From contig NZ_JADMOL010000002.1 in the NCBI RefSeq assembly GCF_015558675.1, forward strand, positions 285,975 through 349,974: a DNA stretch of 64,000 nt, written 5' to 3'. Below, in pieces: positions 7,576 through 16,005 of the stretch (within the stretch, counting starts at the first letter, position 1; each line of letters opens with the position of its first letter). Source of the DNA: Paenibacillus sp. 1001270B_150601_E10 (GTDB lineage Bacteria > Bacillota > Bacilli > Paenibacillales > Paenibacillaceae). Position numbers and translations under genes: made by a program. Under the pieces are notes generated by a model. The model saw nothing but the letters and a program-made list of their open reading frames with translations, was not told where the DNA came from and did no database searches.

Positions 7576-8867
7576 ATGTATTGAAAATACGACCTATTGA
7601 TCCCTTGATGATCAGAGACGGCAGGCCATTTGAGGCAGCGCCCGGTGTAAGAGCGCACACGATGACTGATGTTGTACCTAGTACCTTGGCAGGATCGATT
7701 CGAACCTTGCTGGGTAAGGTCAGCACTGATTCCAGCCTATCGGAAGAAGATGTTAAGCAATTAGAGCATAAGAATCTTCATCGAATAGTCGTTCGTGGAC
7801 CTCTTTATGAATACAAGGGGATTGTTTATTATCCAATTCCTCAAGATGTCGGCTTCTATACAGATAAAGACAGCGGAGAGCTGTGCGTCAATATTCGTAG
7901 ACCTGCCTTGTTGAATGAGGGCGAAGGGTATTTCGGCACTGGGCGAAATGGGCTGTATGATCAGATGTGGCCTGCACTAAGTGCCCACAAGCATAAGCCT
8001 GCAATGAGTAGTCCTTCCTATATGTCAGCGGAATGGATGACTAGATGGTTGTGTGACCTGTTGACAGAGAAAGATTGGCGCAGGGAACTGAGTCGATGGG
8101 ACAGAAGGGCTAAGACCGTAGATATGAGCAAGCAGTTAGCACAAGATGATAGCAGCGAAAAGGGGAAAGCAGGTTTAAGCTTTGAGGATACAGATCATTT
8201 TTTGTCATCGTTTCCTGTACAGGAAACCGTGCATACAGCTATTCAGCCTGATTCTCGTACAGCTAAGGACAAGATGCTATTCTCTACAGAGTCACTTATC
8301 CTGCCGGATGGAATGAACTTGTTAGCAGAAATAGATGTAAAGCTTGCTCATCTAAAATGGCCTGTCGATTTGTCAGAGATTCATTCATTAGGAGGCAAAA
8401 GAGGTCTAGCACATTTTTATGAGACGGAGCAAGCCACATATTGGTCTTGCCCGACTGAAATTCTGGATGCATTGCACGATGCAGGGGATCCTTCCTATAT
8501 TCGAATGGTTCTTGCTACACCAGCGTATTTTTCCAAGGGATGGCTTCCAGGAGGGTTTAATGAACAGCTTGTATATGAAAATGCCTGGGGATCAGGTGTA
8601 GACCTGCAATTGTGCTGGGCTTGTGTGCCGCGTTGGCAACCCGTATCGGGCTGGCATCATCACTTGGAGGAAAAATCGGTGCGTCGAATGGTGCCAGCTG
8701 GAAGTGTCTATTTCTTCAAGGTGTTGAAGGGAGATGCTCAAGACTTGGTAACTAAGAACTGGCTCAAGTCCGTATCCGATCTCAATCGCAGAAAAGAAGC
8801 TTTTGACAAGGATGATGGATTTGGCTTGGCGCTGTGGGGACTGTGGAGTCCCATGATTTTAATATAA
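7572..8867 (+). CDS. cmr3: Type III-B CRISPR protein Cmr3 (Cas5-like)
   Basis: Cas5-like subunit that holds the crRNA 5' handle together with Cmr2. Diagnostic N-terminus MNVLKIRPIDPLMIRDGRPFE followed by PSTLAGSIRTLLG; the glycine-rich stretch GSGVDL and KGWLPGGF occur later. 431 residues, usual size. ATG overlaps the cmr2 stop in an ATGA junction, implying translational coupling. The handle it binds must come from an I-C-type repeat (TGGATTGAAAT), since these are the only arrays nearby. Confidence 0.93.
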   Translation: MNVLKIRPIDPLMIRDGRPFEAAPGVRAHTMTDVVPSTLAGSIRTLLGKVSTDSSLSEEDVKQLEHKNLHRIVVRGPLYEYKGIVYYPIPQDVGFYTDKDSGELCVNIRRPALLNEGEGYFGTGRNGLYDQMWPALSAHKHKPAMSSPSYMSAEWMTRWLCDLLTEKDWRRELSRWDRRAKTVDMSKQLAQDDSSEKGKAGLSFEDTDHFLSSFPVQETVHTAIQPDSRTAKDKMLFSTESLILPDGMNLLAEIDVKLAHLKWPVDLSEIHSLGGKRGLAHFYETEQATYWSCPTEILDALHDAGDPSYIRMVLATPAYFSKGWLPGGFNEQLVYENAWGSGVDLQLCWACVPRWQPVSGWHHHLEEKSVRRMVPAGSVYFFKVLKGDAQDLVTKNWLKSVSDLNRRKEAFDKDDGFGLALWGLWSPMILI

Positions 8868-8886
8868 ATAAGGAAGGGATTATGGC

Positions 8887-9798
8887 ATGAAGAACAATAA
8901 ATTATATTTTATCCATTGCTTGTCACCCGTACATGTGGGAACAGGACAAGGGGTTGGACTCGTAGATATGCCGATTATAAGAGAGCGGATAACGGAATGG
9001 CCATTTATTCCGGGCAGCAGTATGAAGGGCGTGTATCGGGAACATTTTCATTCCAGGCAGTCTCAGCGCTGGATAGAAGCTGCATTCGGCACTTCTAATG
9101 ATGAAGAGGGGAATGCAGGGGCGATTGTGTTATCAGACAGCAAATTGCTTGCATTTCCTGTATCGAGCAGATATGGGACATTTGCCTATGTGACCTGTCC
9201 ATTGGCCATCAAGCGAATGATTCGGGAAACGGAAGCGGCAGGCATCACAATTCCCCCTATCGATATCCAGCAGTTCGAACAAATCTTGGATATCAAGACC
9301 GATGAAGGAGACGAGAAAGCTCTCGTAACACGTTCAAATAAGACTTGCTCAAAACGTTATATCTATTTGGATGAATTCAAATGCATAGGGGAACAAGATG
9401 ATTCAGCCGATCTAGATAACTGGGTAAGCTGGTTGTCTCAACAATTATTCTCGGATGAACTGTCGAGGAGTATGTTTACCGAGCGCTTTGTTTTAGTATC
9501 GGACGATGCATTTCAATATTTTGTTACGATGTGCTGTGAGACGATGACGCGTATTCGTATTTCTTCTGAGACGAAAGCAGCGGAGGCAAAGGCTTTATGG
9601 ACGGAAGAGTATCTCCCGGAGGAGTCTGTATTATATGGAACTGTATGGTGCGATAAGGTTTATGGTTCTTCAGCATCGATTACGCCGCAACATTTGCTGG
9701 ACGCGTTAAGTGGAGATATAAGTTTGCAAATCGGTGGCAATGCAAGTGTAGGCAAGGGGCGTGTGTGCTGCCGTTATGCTGAGGGGGATGGCAGATGA
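8887..9798 (+). CDS. cmr4: Type III-B CRISPR RAMP protein Cmr4 (target RNA nuclease backbone)
   Basis: Cas7-type backbone subunit, present in several copies per complex, which cuts bound target RNA at 6-nt intervals. N-terminus FIHCLSPVHVGTGQGVGLVDMPIIRE followed by PGSSMKGVYRE is typical. Asp27 in GLVDMP falls where the catalytic Asp of characterised Cmr4 proteins lies, so RNase activity is expected. The C-terminal LQIGGNASVGKGRV is the conserved glycine-rich RAMP loop. 303 residues. Starts 19 bp after cmr3 with GGAAGGG upstream; overlaps cmr5 by ATGA. Confidence 0.95.
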   Translation: MKNNKLYFIHCLSPVHVGTGQGVGLVDMPIIRERITEWPFIPGSSMKGVYREHFHSRQSQRWIEAAFGTSNDEEGNAGAIVLSDSKLLAFPVSSRYGTFAYVTCPLAIKRMIRETEAAGITIPPIDIQQFEQILDIKTDEGDEKALVTRSNKTCSKRYIYLDEFKCIGEQDDSADLDNWVSWLSQQLFSDELSRSMFTERFVLVSDDAFQYFVTMCCETMTRIRISSETKAAEAKALWTEEYLPEESVLYGTVWCDKVYGSSASITPQHLLDALSGDISLQIGGNASVGKGRVCCRYAEGDGR

Positions 9799-10151
9799 GA
9801 TCCACAGACCATCATTATGCGAAAGTAGCCTATAACGGTGTCCTGAACCAATCACAGTCAGGGGGGGCTCAGGCTTATGGGCGGCTGTGTCACAAGTTCC
9901 CATCGATGGTAATGCTAAACGGCTTACGGCTTACGATTGCTTATTTTCGGAGCAACAATAAAGAGCAAGGTGAAGCTTATAAGGCTTACTTAAAAGATTT
10001 GGGGCAAGCACTGGAAATACAGGACTGGGAACAGGAACTCCCTGAACAGAGCGCGGAATACAGACAATTATCTCGAAAGGCTCTGCGAGCCTCTATCTGG
10101 TTTAAACGATATGCGGAAGCTATTCTCAAAGTAGAGGAGGCAGACGAATAG
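9795..10151 (+). CDS. cmr5: Type III-B CRISPR small subunit Cmr5 (Cas11-like)
   Basis: Small helical subunit forming the inner filament of the Cmr complex. 118 residues; the pattern GGAQAYGRLCHKFPSMVMLNGLRLTIAYF is the usual Cmr5 helix pair, followed by a long helix. Position between cmr4 and cmr6 and the 4-bp overlap with cmr4 support the call. Confidence 0.9.
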   Translation: MRSTDHHYAKVAYNGVLNQSQSGGAQAYGRLCHKFPSMVMLNGLRLTIAYFRSNNKEQGEAYKAYLKDLGQALEIQDWEQELPEQSAEYRQLSRKALRASIWFKRYAEAILKVEEADE

Positions 10152-10152
10152 G

Positions 10153-10947
10153 ATGGGGGCAGAACATTCAGCAGGCGGAATGAACGCTTTCCTGGAATTG
10201 ACGAAGTTAAATGATGACTATAGAAAGCGGGGAGTTTTAAAAGCATTTCTTGAAGGGGCTGGAGATGGTAAACGAAGCTTCTATATTCAGTTGATCGAAA
10301 AATATCGCAAAGAATGGACACTAGTTCCCGAATGGTACAGCCAGAGAATGAAGCGATATGAAACTTCTTTGACACATTCAAGCTACACACGATTTATCGT
10401 TCAGAATCAGTCGGCACTCGTTATGGGGCAAGGACAGTCGTCCATATTAGAGACACATGTTACTTTGCATCGCATTTACGGAGTCCCCTACCTTCCCGGA
10501 ACGGCAATTAAAGGGGTGACAGCTCATTATTGCCATCGGTATGTAGGGGAAGAACACGTTGAATTTCGTATAGGAGGCAAGTATTATAATCTTCTGTTTG
10601 GCTGTGAAGATCAAGCTTCTCGAATCCATTACCATGATGCTTTTCCTACCGAAGATACGATTGGACAAGCTCTTGTTCTGGATGTCATGACTCCTCACCA
10701 TCATGAATATAACCTGAATGGTGAATCCATGAAGCCACCACGTGATGACGATTCACCTGTTCCGATCCCTTTTCTTTCGGTAAGAGCGGACTTTCAGGTG
10801 CTGCTTTCATGTGAATCGGTTAATGAAGACAGTGTCGCATTGCTGGGACTTGCTCAGAAGCTTGTTGTAGCTGCCATGGAACATGAGGGGATTGGTGGTA
10901 AGATCAATGCAGGATATGGCCGCTTTAAAAAAGCTGCTGAACTCTGA
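10153..10947 (+). CDS. cmr6: Type III-B CRISPR RAMP protein Cmr6
   Basis: Cas7-like subunit near the target-3' end of the complex, next to Cmr1. Signatures: SGQSSILETHVTLHRIYGVPYLPGTAIKGVTAHYC-type core (ETHVTL, GVPYLPGTAIKG) and the C-terminal GIGGKINAGYGRF glycine loop. 264 residues, usual size. Begins one base after the cmr5 stop. No cas6, cas1 or cas2 accompanies this operon, so crRNAs must be supplied in trans, most simply by the type I-C Cas5c. Confidence 0.93.
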   Translation: MGAEHSAGGMNAFLELTKLNDDYRKRGVLKAFLEGAGDGKRSFYIQLIEKYRKEWTLVPEWYSQRMKRYETSLTHSSYTRFIVQNQSALVMGQGQSSILETHVTLHRIYGVPYLPGTAIKGVTAHYCHRYVGEEHVEFRIGGKYYNLLFGCEDQASRIHYHDAFPTEDTIGQALVLDVMTPHHHEYNLNGESMKPPRDDDSPVPIPFLSVRADFQVLLSCESVNEDSVALLGLAQKLVVAAMEHEGIGGKINAGYGRFKKAAEL

Positions 10948-10980
10948 TGTATTTATTTTTCCCATGAAAGAGGTAGCCTT

Positions 10981-11973
10981 ATGGAGAAGGAGATTATAAA
11001 GAAGATCGATCATCAAGAGACCATTCGAAAAATTGCACAGAATTATGAGCAATTGGAGTGCTCGATTGTAAGCCAGCTGCGTCTTAGCTGTGACCATCAT
11101 TATGTAACCATCGGAAGTTTTAGGGAAGAAGTATGGCAATCGCTGTTTGAACAAATTGTTCCTAAGAAGTTTTCCATTGAGCGTTCGGTCTTTATTATCG
11201 ATTCGAATGGGCAAGTATCCAAAGAAGTCGATTTGATCATATTTGATGAGCAGTATACGCCTTATATATTTAACTATGGGAAGATTAAGTATATCCCAAT
11301 TGAAGCTGTGGCGGTCGTTGTGCAGTGCAAAAGTACTCATTTGAATTTTAAACAGATTGATGGATGGGTGAAGAGTATAGAGAAGTTGAAGACATCTGGT
11401 GAATCTATTGCGAGGATGTACAGCGATGTTGTGTGCGGACAACATGCTTTGAACGCTGCTCAACAAAAGAATACGATAATTTCGGAAAAATCCAATACGA
11501 CTGAGAGACCCACTCTCTTCACACAAACGTCAACAAAGCCGATTTATATTCTTTGTCATATGGATAAATCAGATTCGGGTCATAACGCAACTCTAAAATT
11601 GTTTGATATTGTGATATGCCCAGAAAAGGATCGATTGAGGACGATTGTGAAGTCCGGCAGCCTTAGCTCTTGGTATGAACAACTAAATCATGCAGATAGA
11701 CAATATGAACGAACCGTGAAGAAGATGGATGCTAGCATCGGAGATGTTACGCTAGAACAATATAGAGTAGGATATTGGGAAATAGGGGAGGATTCTAATA
11801 AAACCAAAAGTGCAACTGATGGCAGTAAAAATATGAAGAAGGAAATATCTTTGCTGTCTTTGATTTTCCAACTCAACCAATTGCTAATGCTAGTTAATAA
11901 TCCTATGCTATTCCCGCATCAAGCATATGTTAAAATGTTTAATAATTGCATCAATGAAACGGGTGAAAAATAA
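10981..11973 (+). CDS. DUF6602-like putative PD-(D/E)xK protein, cmr-associated
   Basis: Last gene of the cmr transcript, 33 bp after cmr6, with AGAGGT before the ATG. The N-terminal half has the pattern I associate with DUF6602: GSFREEVWQSLFEQIVPKKF, then VDLIIFDEQ, then IEAVAVVVQCKS. This reads as a restriction-nuclease-like core: Glu in the first helix, Asp in the second strand, and QxK in place of the usual ExK. No membrane segment and no obvious nucleotide-sensing (CARF) fold. The C-terminal part (about 200-330) is unrecognised and helical. Seen: operon position and motif layout. Inferred: a nuclease or nuclease-derived accessory of the III-B system, possibly the effector for the HD-less Cas10. 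The family call is from memory. Confidence 0.6.
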   Translation: MEKEIIKKIDHQETIRKIAQNYEQLECSIVSQLRLSCDHHYVTIGSFREEVWQSLFEQIVPKKFSIERSVFIIDSNGQVSKEVDLIIFDEQYTPYIFNYGKIKYIPIEAVAVVVQCKSTHLNFKQIDGWVKSIEKLKTSGESIARMYSDVVCGQHALNAAQQKNTIISEKSNTTERPTLFTQTSTKPIYILCHMDKSDSGHNATLKLFDIVICPEKDRLRTIVKSGSLSSWYEQLNHADRQYERTVKKMDASIGDVTLEQYRVGYWEIGEDSNKTKSATDGSKNMKKEISLLSLIFQLNQLLMLVNNPMLFPHQAYVKMFNNCINETGEK

Positions 11974-11998
11974 GTTTCTTGATTGGTTCGGCTGATTA

Positions 11999-12043
11999 GG
12001 TGCGAACCCCAAGTGCACATAAATTCCCTGGGAGATTCGCACC
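11999..12043 (+). repeat. Conserved 45-nt palindromic leader element, copy 2
   Basis: Same length and layout as 2249-2293: GGTGCGAA arms with TTCGCACC, inner AGTGCACAT and CCCTGGGA. It lies 122 bp before array 2. Between it and the array the leader differs from leaders 1 and 3, is more G/C-rich near the repeat, and ends GGGCCGCT instead of TTCGCT. Confidence 0.8.
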
Positions 12044-12165
12044 TGGCTCTACATAAGGCTTAAACGCTATTTAAGCTAAAACGGACATTGCAATTTGAAG
12101 CAGATAAGTGGATTCGCACTTTTTGGGCTTTGAACCCTTGTGTAGAGCGGGCTCTCAGGGCCGCT

Positions 12166-13666
12166 GTCGCACCTCACGTAGGTGCGTGGATTGAAATTTC
12201 GAACGGAATCGTGCCAGGCGTATTTCTAAGTGTCGCACCTCACGTAGGTGCGTGGATTGAAATGAACCCCTCCCATCCCTTTTTCAAACCCATGTCGTCG
12301 CACCTCACGTAGGTGCGTGGATTGAAATCTCAACGTTGATCATCTTTGATGGTGACCAAGCAGGTCGCACCTCACGTAGGTGCGTGGATTGAAATGCGAC
12401 CTCTTCGTCAAGCTTTTCGATTTCCGTAGTCGCACCTCACGTAGGTGCGTGGATTGAAATTGCTTCGAACAATTCTACTTCCACATCTCTTCCAGTCGCA
12501 CCTCACGTAGGTGCGTGGATTGAAATCATCTTTTTATTTCTATAATAGCCCAAGATGAAGTCGCACCTCACGTAGGTGCGTGGATTGAAATATTTCCGAG
12601 ATTATCAAATGTATCGCCGACATATACGTCGCACCTCACGTAGGTGCGTGGATTGAAATTTTTAAAAATTCGTATAAATCAGGATTTACTTTCGTCGCAC
12701 CTCACGTAGGTGCGTGGATTGAAATTGGAGCGTCTTGGAGCTTTTTCACGATGTGCACCCCGTCGCACCTCACGTAGGTGCGTGGATTGAAATAGCAATC
12801 TGATACCACGTTCCAAGCAACCTACTAGTCGCACCTCACGTAGGTGCGTGGATTGAAATGATAGCATGGAATATATCTTTGAAAAAGATAAAAAGCGTCG
12901 CACCTCACGTAGGTGCGTGGATTGAAATCAATCCGTGTAAGACGTTTGCCCGAGCCTTACGTCGCACCTCACGTAGGTGCGTGGATTGAAATAGTGGGCG
13001 TCACGTAATGGCAACATTGGCAATATGGGTCGCACCTCACGTAGGTGCGTGGATTGAAATGACGAAGAAGCATTTTTGAGTGCGCAAGGATGGGACGTCG
13101 CACCTCACGTAGGTGCGTGGATTGAAATTTTGTTCTTCGATATAGAGTATCGAAGTAAACAACAGTCGCACCTCACGTAGGTGCGTGGATTGAAATTTTT
13201 GGTTTACGATTATAGTAATGTTTTGCAAGATAAGGTCGCACCTCACGTAGGTGCGTGGATTGAAATTGATTATGGAACGAAGTATGAACCAAACAAACGT
13301 CGCACCTCACGTAGGTGCGTGGATTGAAATTCTTCGCGATCAGGCGTCAGTACAGGGCGGATTGTCGCACCTCACGTAGGTGCGTGGATTGAAATTTTCA
13401 GAGCCTTCACCGCTGCTGGATCCTCGCTCGCGTCGCACCTCACGTAGGTGCGTGGATAGAAATGTGAAATGTCCAAGCAATTACCCGCAACAGCGACCGA
13501 GAGTCGCACCTCACGTAGGTGCGTGGATTGAAATATTGAAGAAACTCTTATCATTTGAGTCGATAAATAGTCGCACCTCATGTAGGTGCGTGGATTGAAA
13601 TAATGGGGTTGGATAAATTCAAAGTAAGACCACTGTCGCACCTCATGTAGGTGCGCTAATTGAACG
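12166..13666 (+). CRISPR. CRISPR array 2, type I-C repeats (23, last one degenerate)
   Basis: Same 32-nt repeat as array 1. The first is at 12166-12197; 22 spacers. The repeat at 13432-13463 has GGATAGAAAT. The two leader-distal repeats (13570-13601 and the broken 13635-13666, ending GTGCGCTAATTGAAC) carry CATGTAGG rather than CACGTAGG, the form used throughout array 3. Spacer 13061-13096 (begins GACGAAGAAGCATTTTTGAG) is identical to the first 36 nt of a 38-nt spacer in array 3 (26874-26911). No cas gene is directly downstream. Confidence 0.98.
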
Positions 13667-13732
13667 TCGTATCGTCAAAAGACAACAAACCTATTCCTTG
13701 TGAGTTATCAATTGAAAATTGTGATCAAAAAG

Positions 13733-13757
13733 CGAGTGTATATGCACTCGTTTTTTT
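13733..13757 (+). terminator. Rho-independent terminator downstream of array 2
   Basis: Stem CGAGTG / CACTCG with TATATG loop and seven T. It probably ends the array 2 precursor. The stem is nearly the same as the one at 2097-2121. Confidence 0.8.
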
Positions 13758-13815
13758 GTTTGAAAGAAAAATAAAAGGAAAATAACTCGAATATTTACTC
13801 GGAACATACATTCGC

Positions 13816-13831
13816 TGACAGAAAGCTGTCA
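13816..13831. promoter_or_regulatory. Perfect dyad upstream of PH-domain gene pair
   Basis: TGACAG-AAAG-CTGTCA, a perfect 6-bp inverted repeat with 4-bp spacer, about 40 bp before the ribosome site of the first PH-domain gene. Likely a regulator site; no T-run follows. Confidence 0.35.
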
Positions 13832-13882
13832 TCATATTCCTTTATGATAGATCTAAAGATCACAAGGGAGGGAGATCAATTC

Positions 13883-14380
13883 GTGACAAGAGAACAACAA
13901 CTTCATCCGAATGTTATTCCTTATTGGCGTATAACTCGACTAATCTCACTTTTGAAAAAGTCCGCGATTGCAGGGATCCCCATTACTGTTCATCTCATTT
14001 GGCTGCCAACATGGACATGGATCCTATATGTCACCGTTACATATGTTTCATATTTATGGCTTACCGCTCTATTTCATATTTTCTATGGTGTACGGTATAT
14101 GTATGTTCGAAGAGGATACTTGCTGACGACTGACGAGATCTTGATACGTTGGGGAAATATTTGGGCGGAGAATGTGTCTATCATTCCGCTGAGTCGTGTA
14201 CAACACGTAGATATGGAGCAGGATCTAATCCAGAGAAGGCTTGGGATATCCGGTCTGGTTATCGTAACTGCAGGAGATGCAAACGGTGTTGTTGGATTGT
14301 TGGAGGCAGATACGAAGTTGCTGCAAAGACAGATAGTTGAACTTGCCAAGTTAGGAGAAACTGATGCATATCATGATTAG
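13883..14380 (+). CDS. YdbS-like membrane protein with bacterial PH domain (bPH2)
   Basis: Two hydrophobic helices (about residues 22-65, including GIPITVHLIWLPTWTWILYV) followed by one bPH2 domain starting FYGVRYMYVRRGYLLTTDEILIRWG and containing IPLSRVQHVDMEQDLIQRRLG, the conserved RIQ-D-Q-G-R pattern. The GTG at 13883 has a strong GGGAGGGAGAT ribosome site, so the in-frame ATG at 13844 is rejected. Overlaps the next gene by 17 bp. YdbS/YdbT-like pairs are membrane proteins linked in Bacillus to resistance against some bacteriocins; the exact role is unknown. Its place inside the CRISPR island may be chance. Confidence 0.85.
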   Translation: MTREQQLHPNVIPYWRITRLISLLKKSAIAGIPITVHLIWLPTWTWILYVTVTYVSYLWLTALFHIFYGVRYMYVRRGYLLTTDEILIRWGNIWAENVSIIPLSRVQHVDMEQDLIQRRLGISGLVIVTAGDANGVVGLLEADTKLLQRQIVELAKLGETDAYHD

Positions 14381-15836
14381 GCAACATCCTATAAAAGTTA
14401 TTATGTACTTGTATCAGTCTATTCGTTACACGATTATTCCGTACACGCTTCTCCTATTCAATGAGATCAGAGCAGGTACAGGCGAACAGCCGTATTGGGT
14501 ATATGGATTGGCAACAGCTGTTGGAATTGGGATAGCGATATGGTCTATTGTTTCATGGTGGAAAGATAGTTATCACATCGATGATGATGCAATCATCCTT
14601 CGACATGGAGTTTTTTATACCACTCAGCGAACAATTCCGCTAGAACGCATTACAAATATATCGACGGAGATGTTCTGGGTAGATAAATTGGTTCGCGCTG
14701 TAACTATACAATTGCAAACTTCTGATTCTGATGAAGCGGCAGATGCAACACTTGTGTTGACGAGTCGCCAAGCAAACCTGGTTATTTCCGCAATTAAAGA
14801 ACATAGAGAGGGTTCTATTTCAAATAGCTCATATGAAAAGTCTCAAACCAATATTCTTTTTGGAATGCCTAATTGGACAGCTAGTCCTAAGGATATATGG
14901 ATGAGGTCGATAAGCTCGAATACCTTTTGGCTGGGGGTGCCTTTCTGTATAAGTCTTGTAACATACCTATGGAAATGGTTAGAGCCTCCTCTTGATCATA
15001 ATAATGAAACAAGTTTGGTCTATTTTTTCAAGAATGAGATGTGGAAAGAGATACTCTCGTCAGATTTTATATCTGTATTATTTGCATTGTTTGGCATCAT
15101 ATTTCTATGTGTGCTCGTCAGTTGGTTTGTATCCATGATAATGATGCAAATCCGTTACTACCAGTGGACTGTTGTTCGTAATAACGACAAACTAGATATT
15201 CAATACGGTTGGCATGAAAAGAAGTTGCTTTCTCTTCAAGTAAATAAAATACAGTCGATACGATTAAAAGAACACCTACTAATTCGTCCATTTGGTTATA
15301 TCTCGGTGTGGATGGATTGTGTGGGATATACAGGTGAGAAGAAAGCTAGGATCTTGTTGCCTGCAATACATAAAAACAGGTTGAGAGCTGCGTTCGAGAC
15401 ATTGTTGCCAGAATTTGATCTTCCCATTCCAGAACGCCGCTTGCCTATGGGCAAAGAAATATACTTTATCTGGATGCCTGTTTTAACGGCTTTTCTCATC
15501 ATCGTTATAGCATCGTTATTTTCTACATGGGCATGGATAGCCGCTATACTACTAACGATCGTATATGGAGTTGGGAAAAATAAATATAGATGTACGATGT
15601 GGGATACTCAACGGCAATGCATCATTGCGAAACCAGGCTTAGTAAAGACGACGGTTTATATCAAGCGAGAAGCGATACAAACCATTGATTATAGCCAGAA
15701 TAGGCTCCATCGATTATTTGGAATATACCGGATCGAATTCATTCTAGATTCTCCTTCCAAGACGAATGAGTACATTTTTACAGGAGCTGAACCAGAAGAT
15801 TTAACACTACTGCTCACATGGTATAAGAATGTTTGA
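14364..15836 (+). CDS. YdbT-like membrane protein with repeated bPH2 domains
   Basis: 490 residues with about six membrane helices and three bPH2 segments: YHIDDDAIILRHGVFYTTQRTIPLERITNIST (about 70-140), QWTVVRNNDKLDIQYGWHEKKLLSLQVNKIQSI (about 270-340) and CIIAKPGLVKTTVYIKREAIQTIDYSQNRLHRLFG (about 420-480). ATG at 14364 has AGGAG six bases upstream and overlaps the YdbS-like gene, so the two are co-translated, as is usual for this pair. Partner and substrate unknown. Confidence 0.85.
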   Translation: MHIMIRQHPIKVIMYLYQSIRYTIIPYTLLLFNEIRAGTGEQPYWVYGLATAVGIGIAIWSIVSWWKDSYHIDDDAIILRHGVFYTTQRTIPLERITNISTEMFWVDKLVRAVTIQLQTSDSDEAADATLVLTSRQANLVISAIKEHREGSISNSSYEKSQTNILFGMPNWTASPKDIWMRSISSNTFWLGVPFCISLVTYLWKWLEPPLDHNNETSLVYFFKNEMWKEILSSDFISVLFALFGIIFLCVLVSWFVSMIMMQIRYYQWTVVRNNDKLDIQYGWHEKKLLSLQVNKIQSIRLKEHLLIRPFGYISVWMDCVGYTGEKKARILLPAIHKNRLRAAFETLLPEFDLPIPERRLPMGKEIYFIWMPVLTAFLIIVIASLFSTWAWIAAILLTIVYGVGKNKYRCTMWDTQRQCIIAKPGLVKTTVYIKREAIQTIDYSQNRLHRLFGIYRIEFILDSPSKTNEYIFTGAEPEDLTLLLTWYKNV

Positions 15837-16005
15837 TAGATCATTGTTACATGGTAAATAAATAAGCTATAAAGATGGAGCTGGAAATATATTAAAAAGA
15901 TTGGTTTGATTCTCATTTTGTGAATTGGGAGGAAAGTCCTAATATGTTGTCGAATATCCAATATTTATAGGAGTATTTCTAGGGTGTTTGTAAGGAGGGC
16001 TGGTT

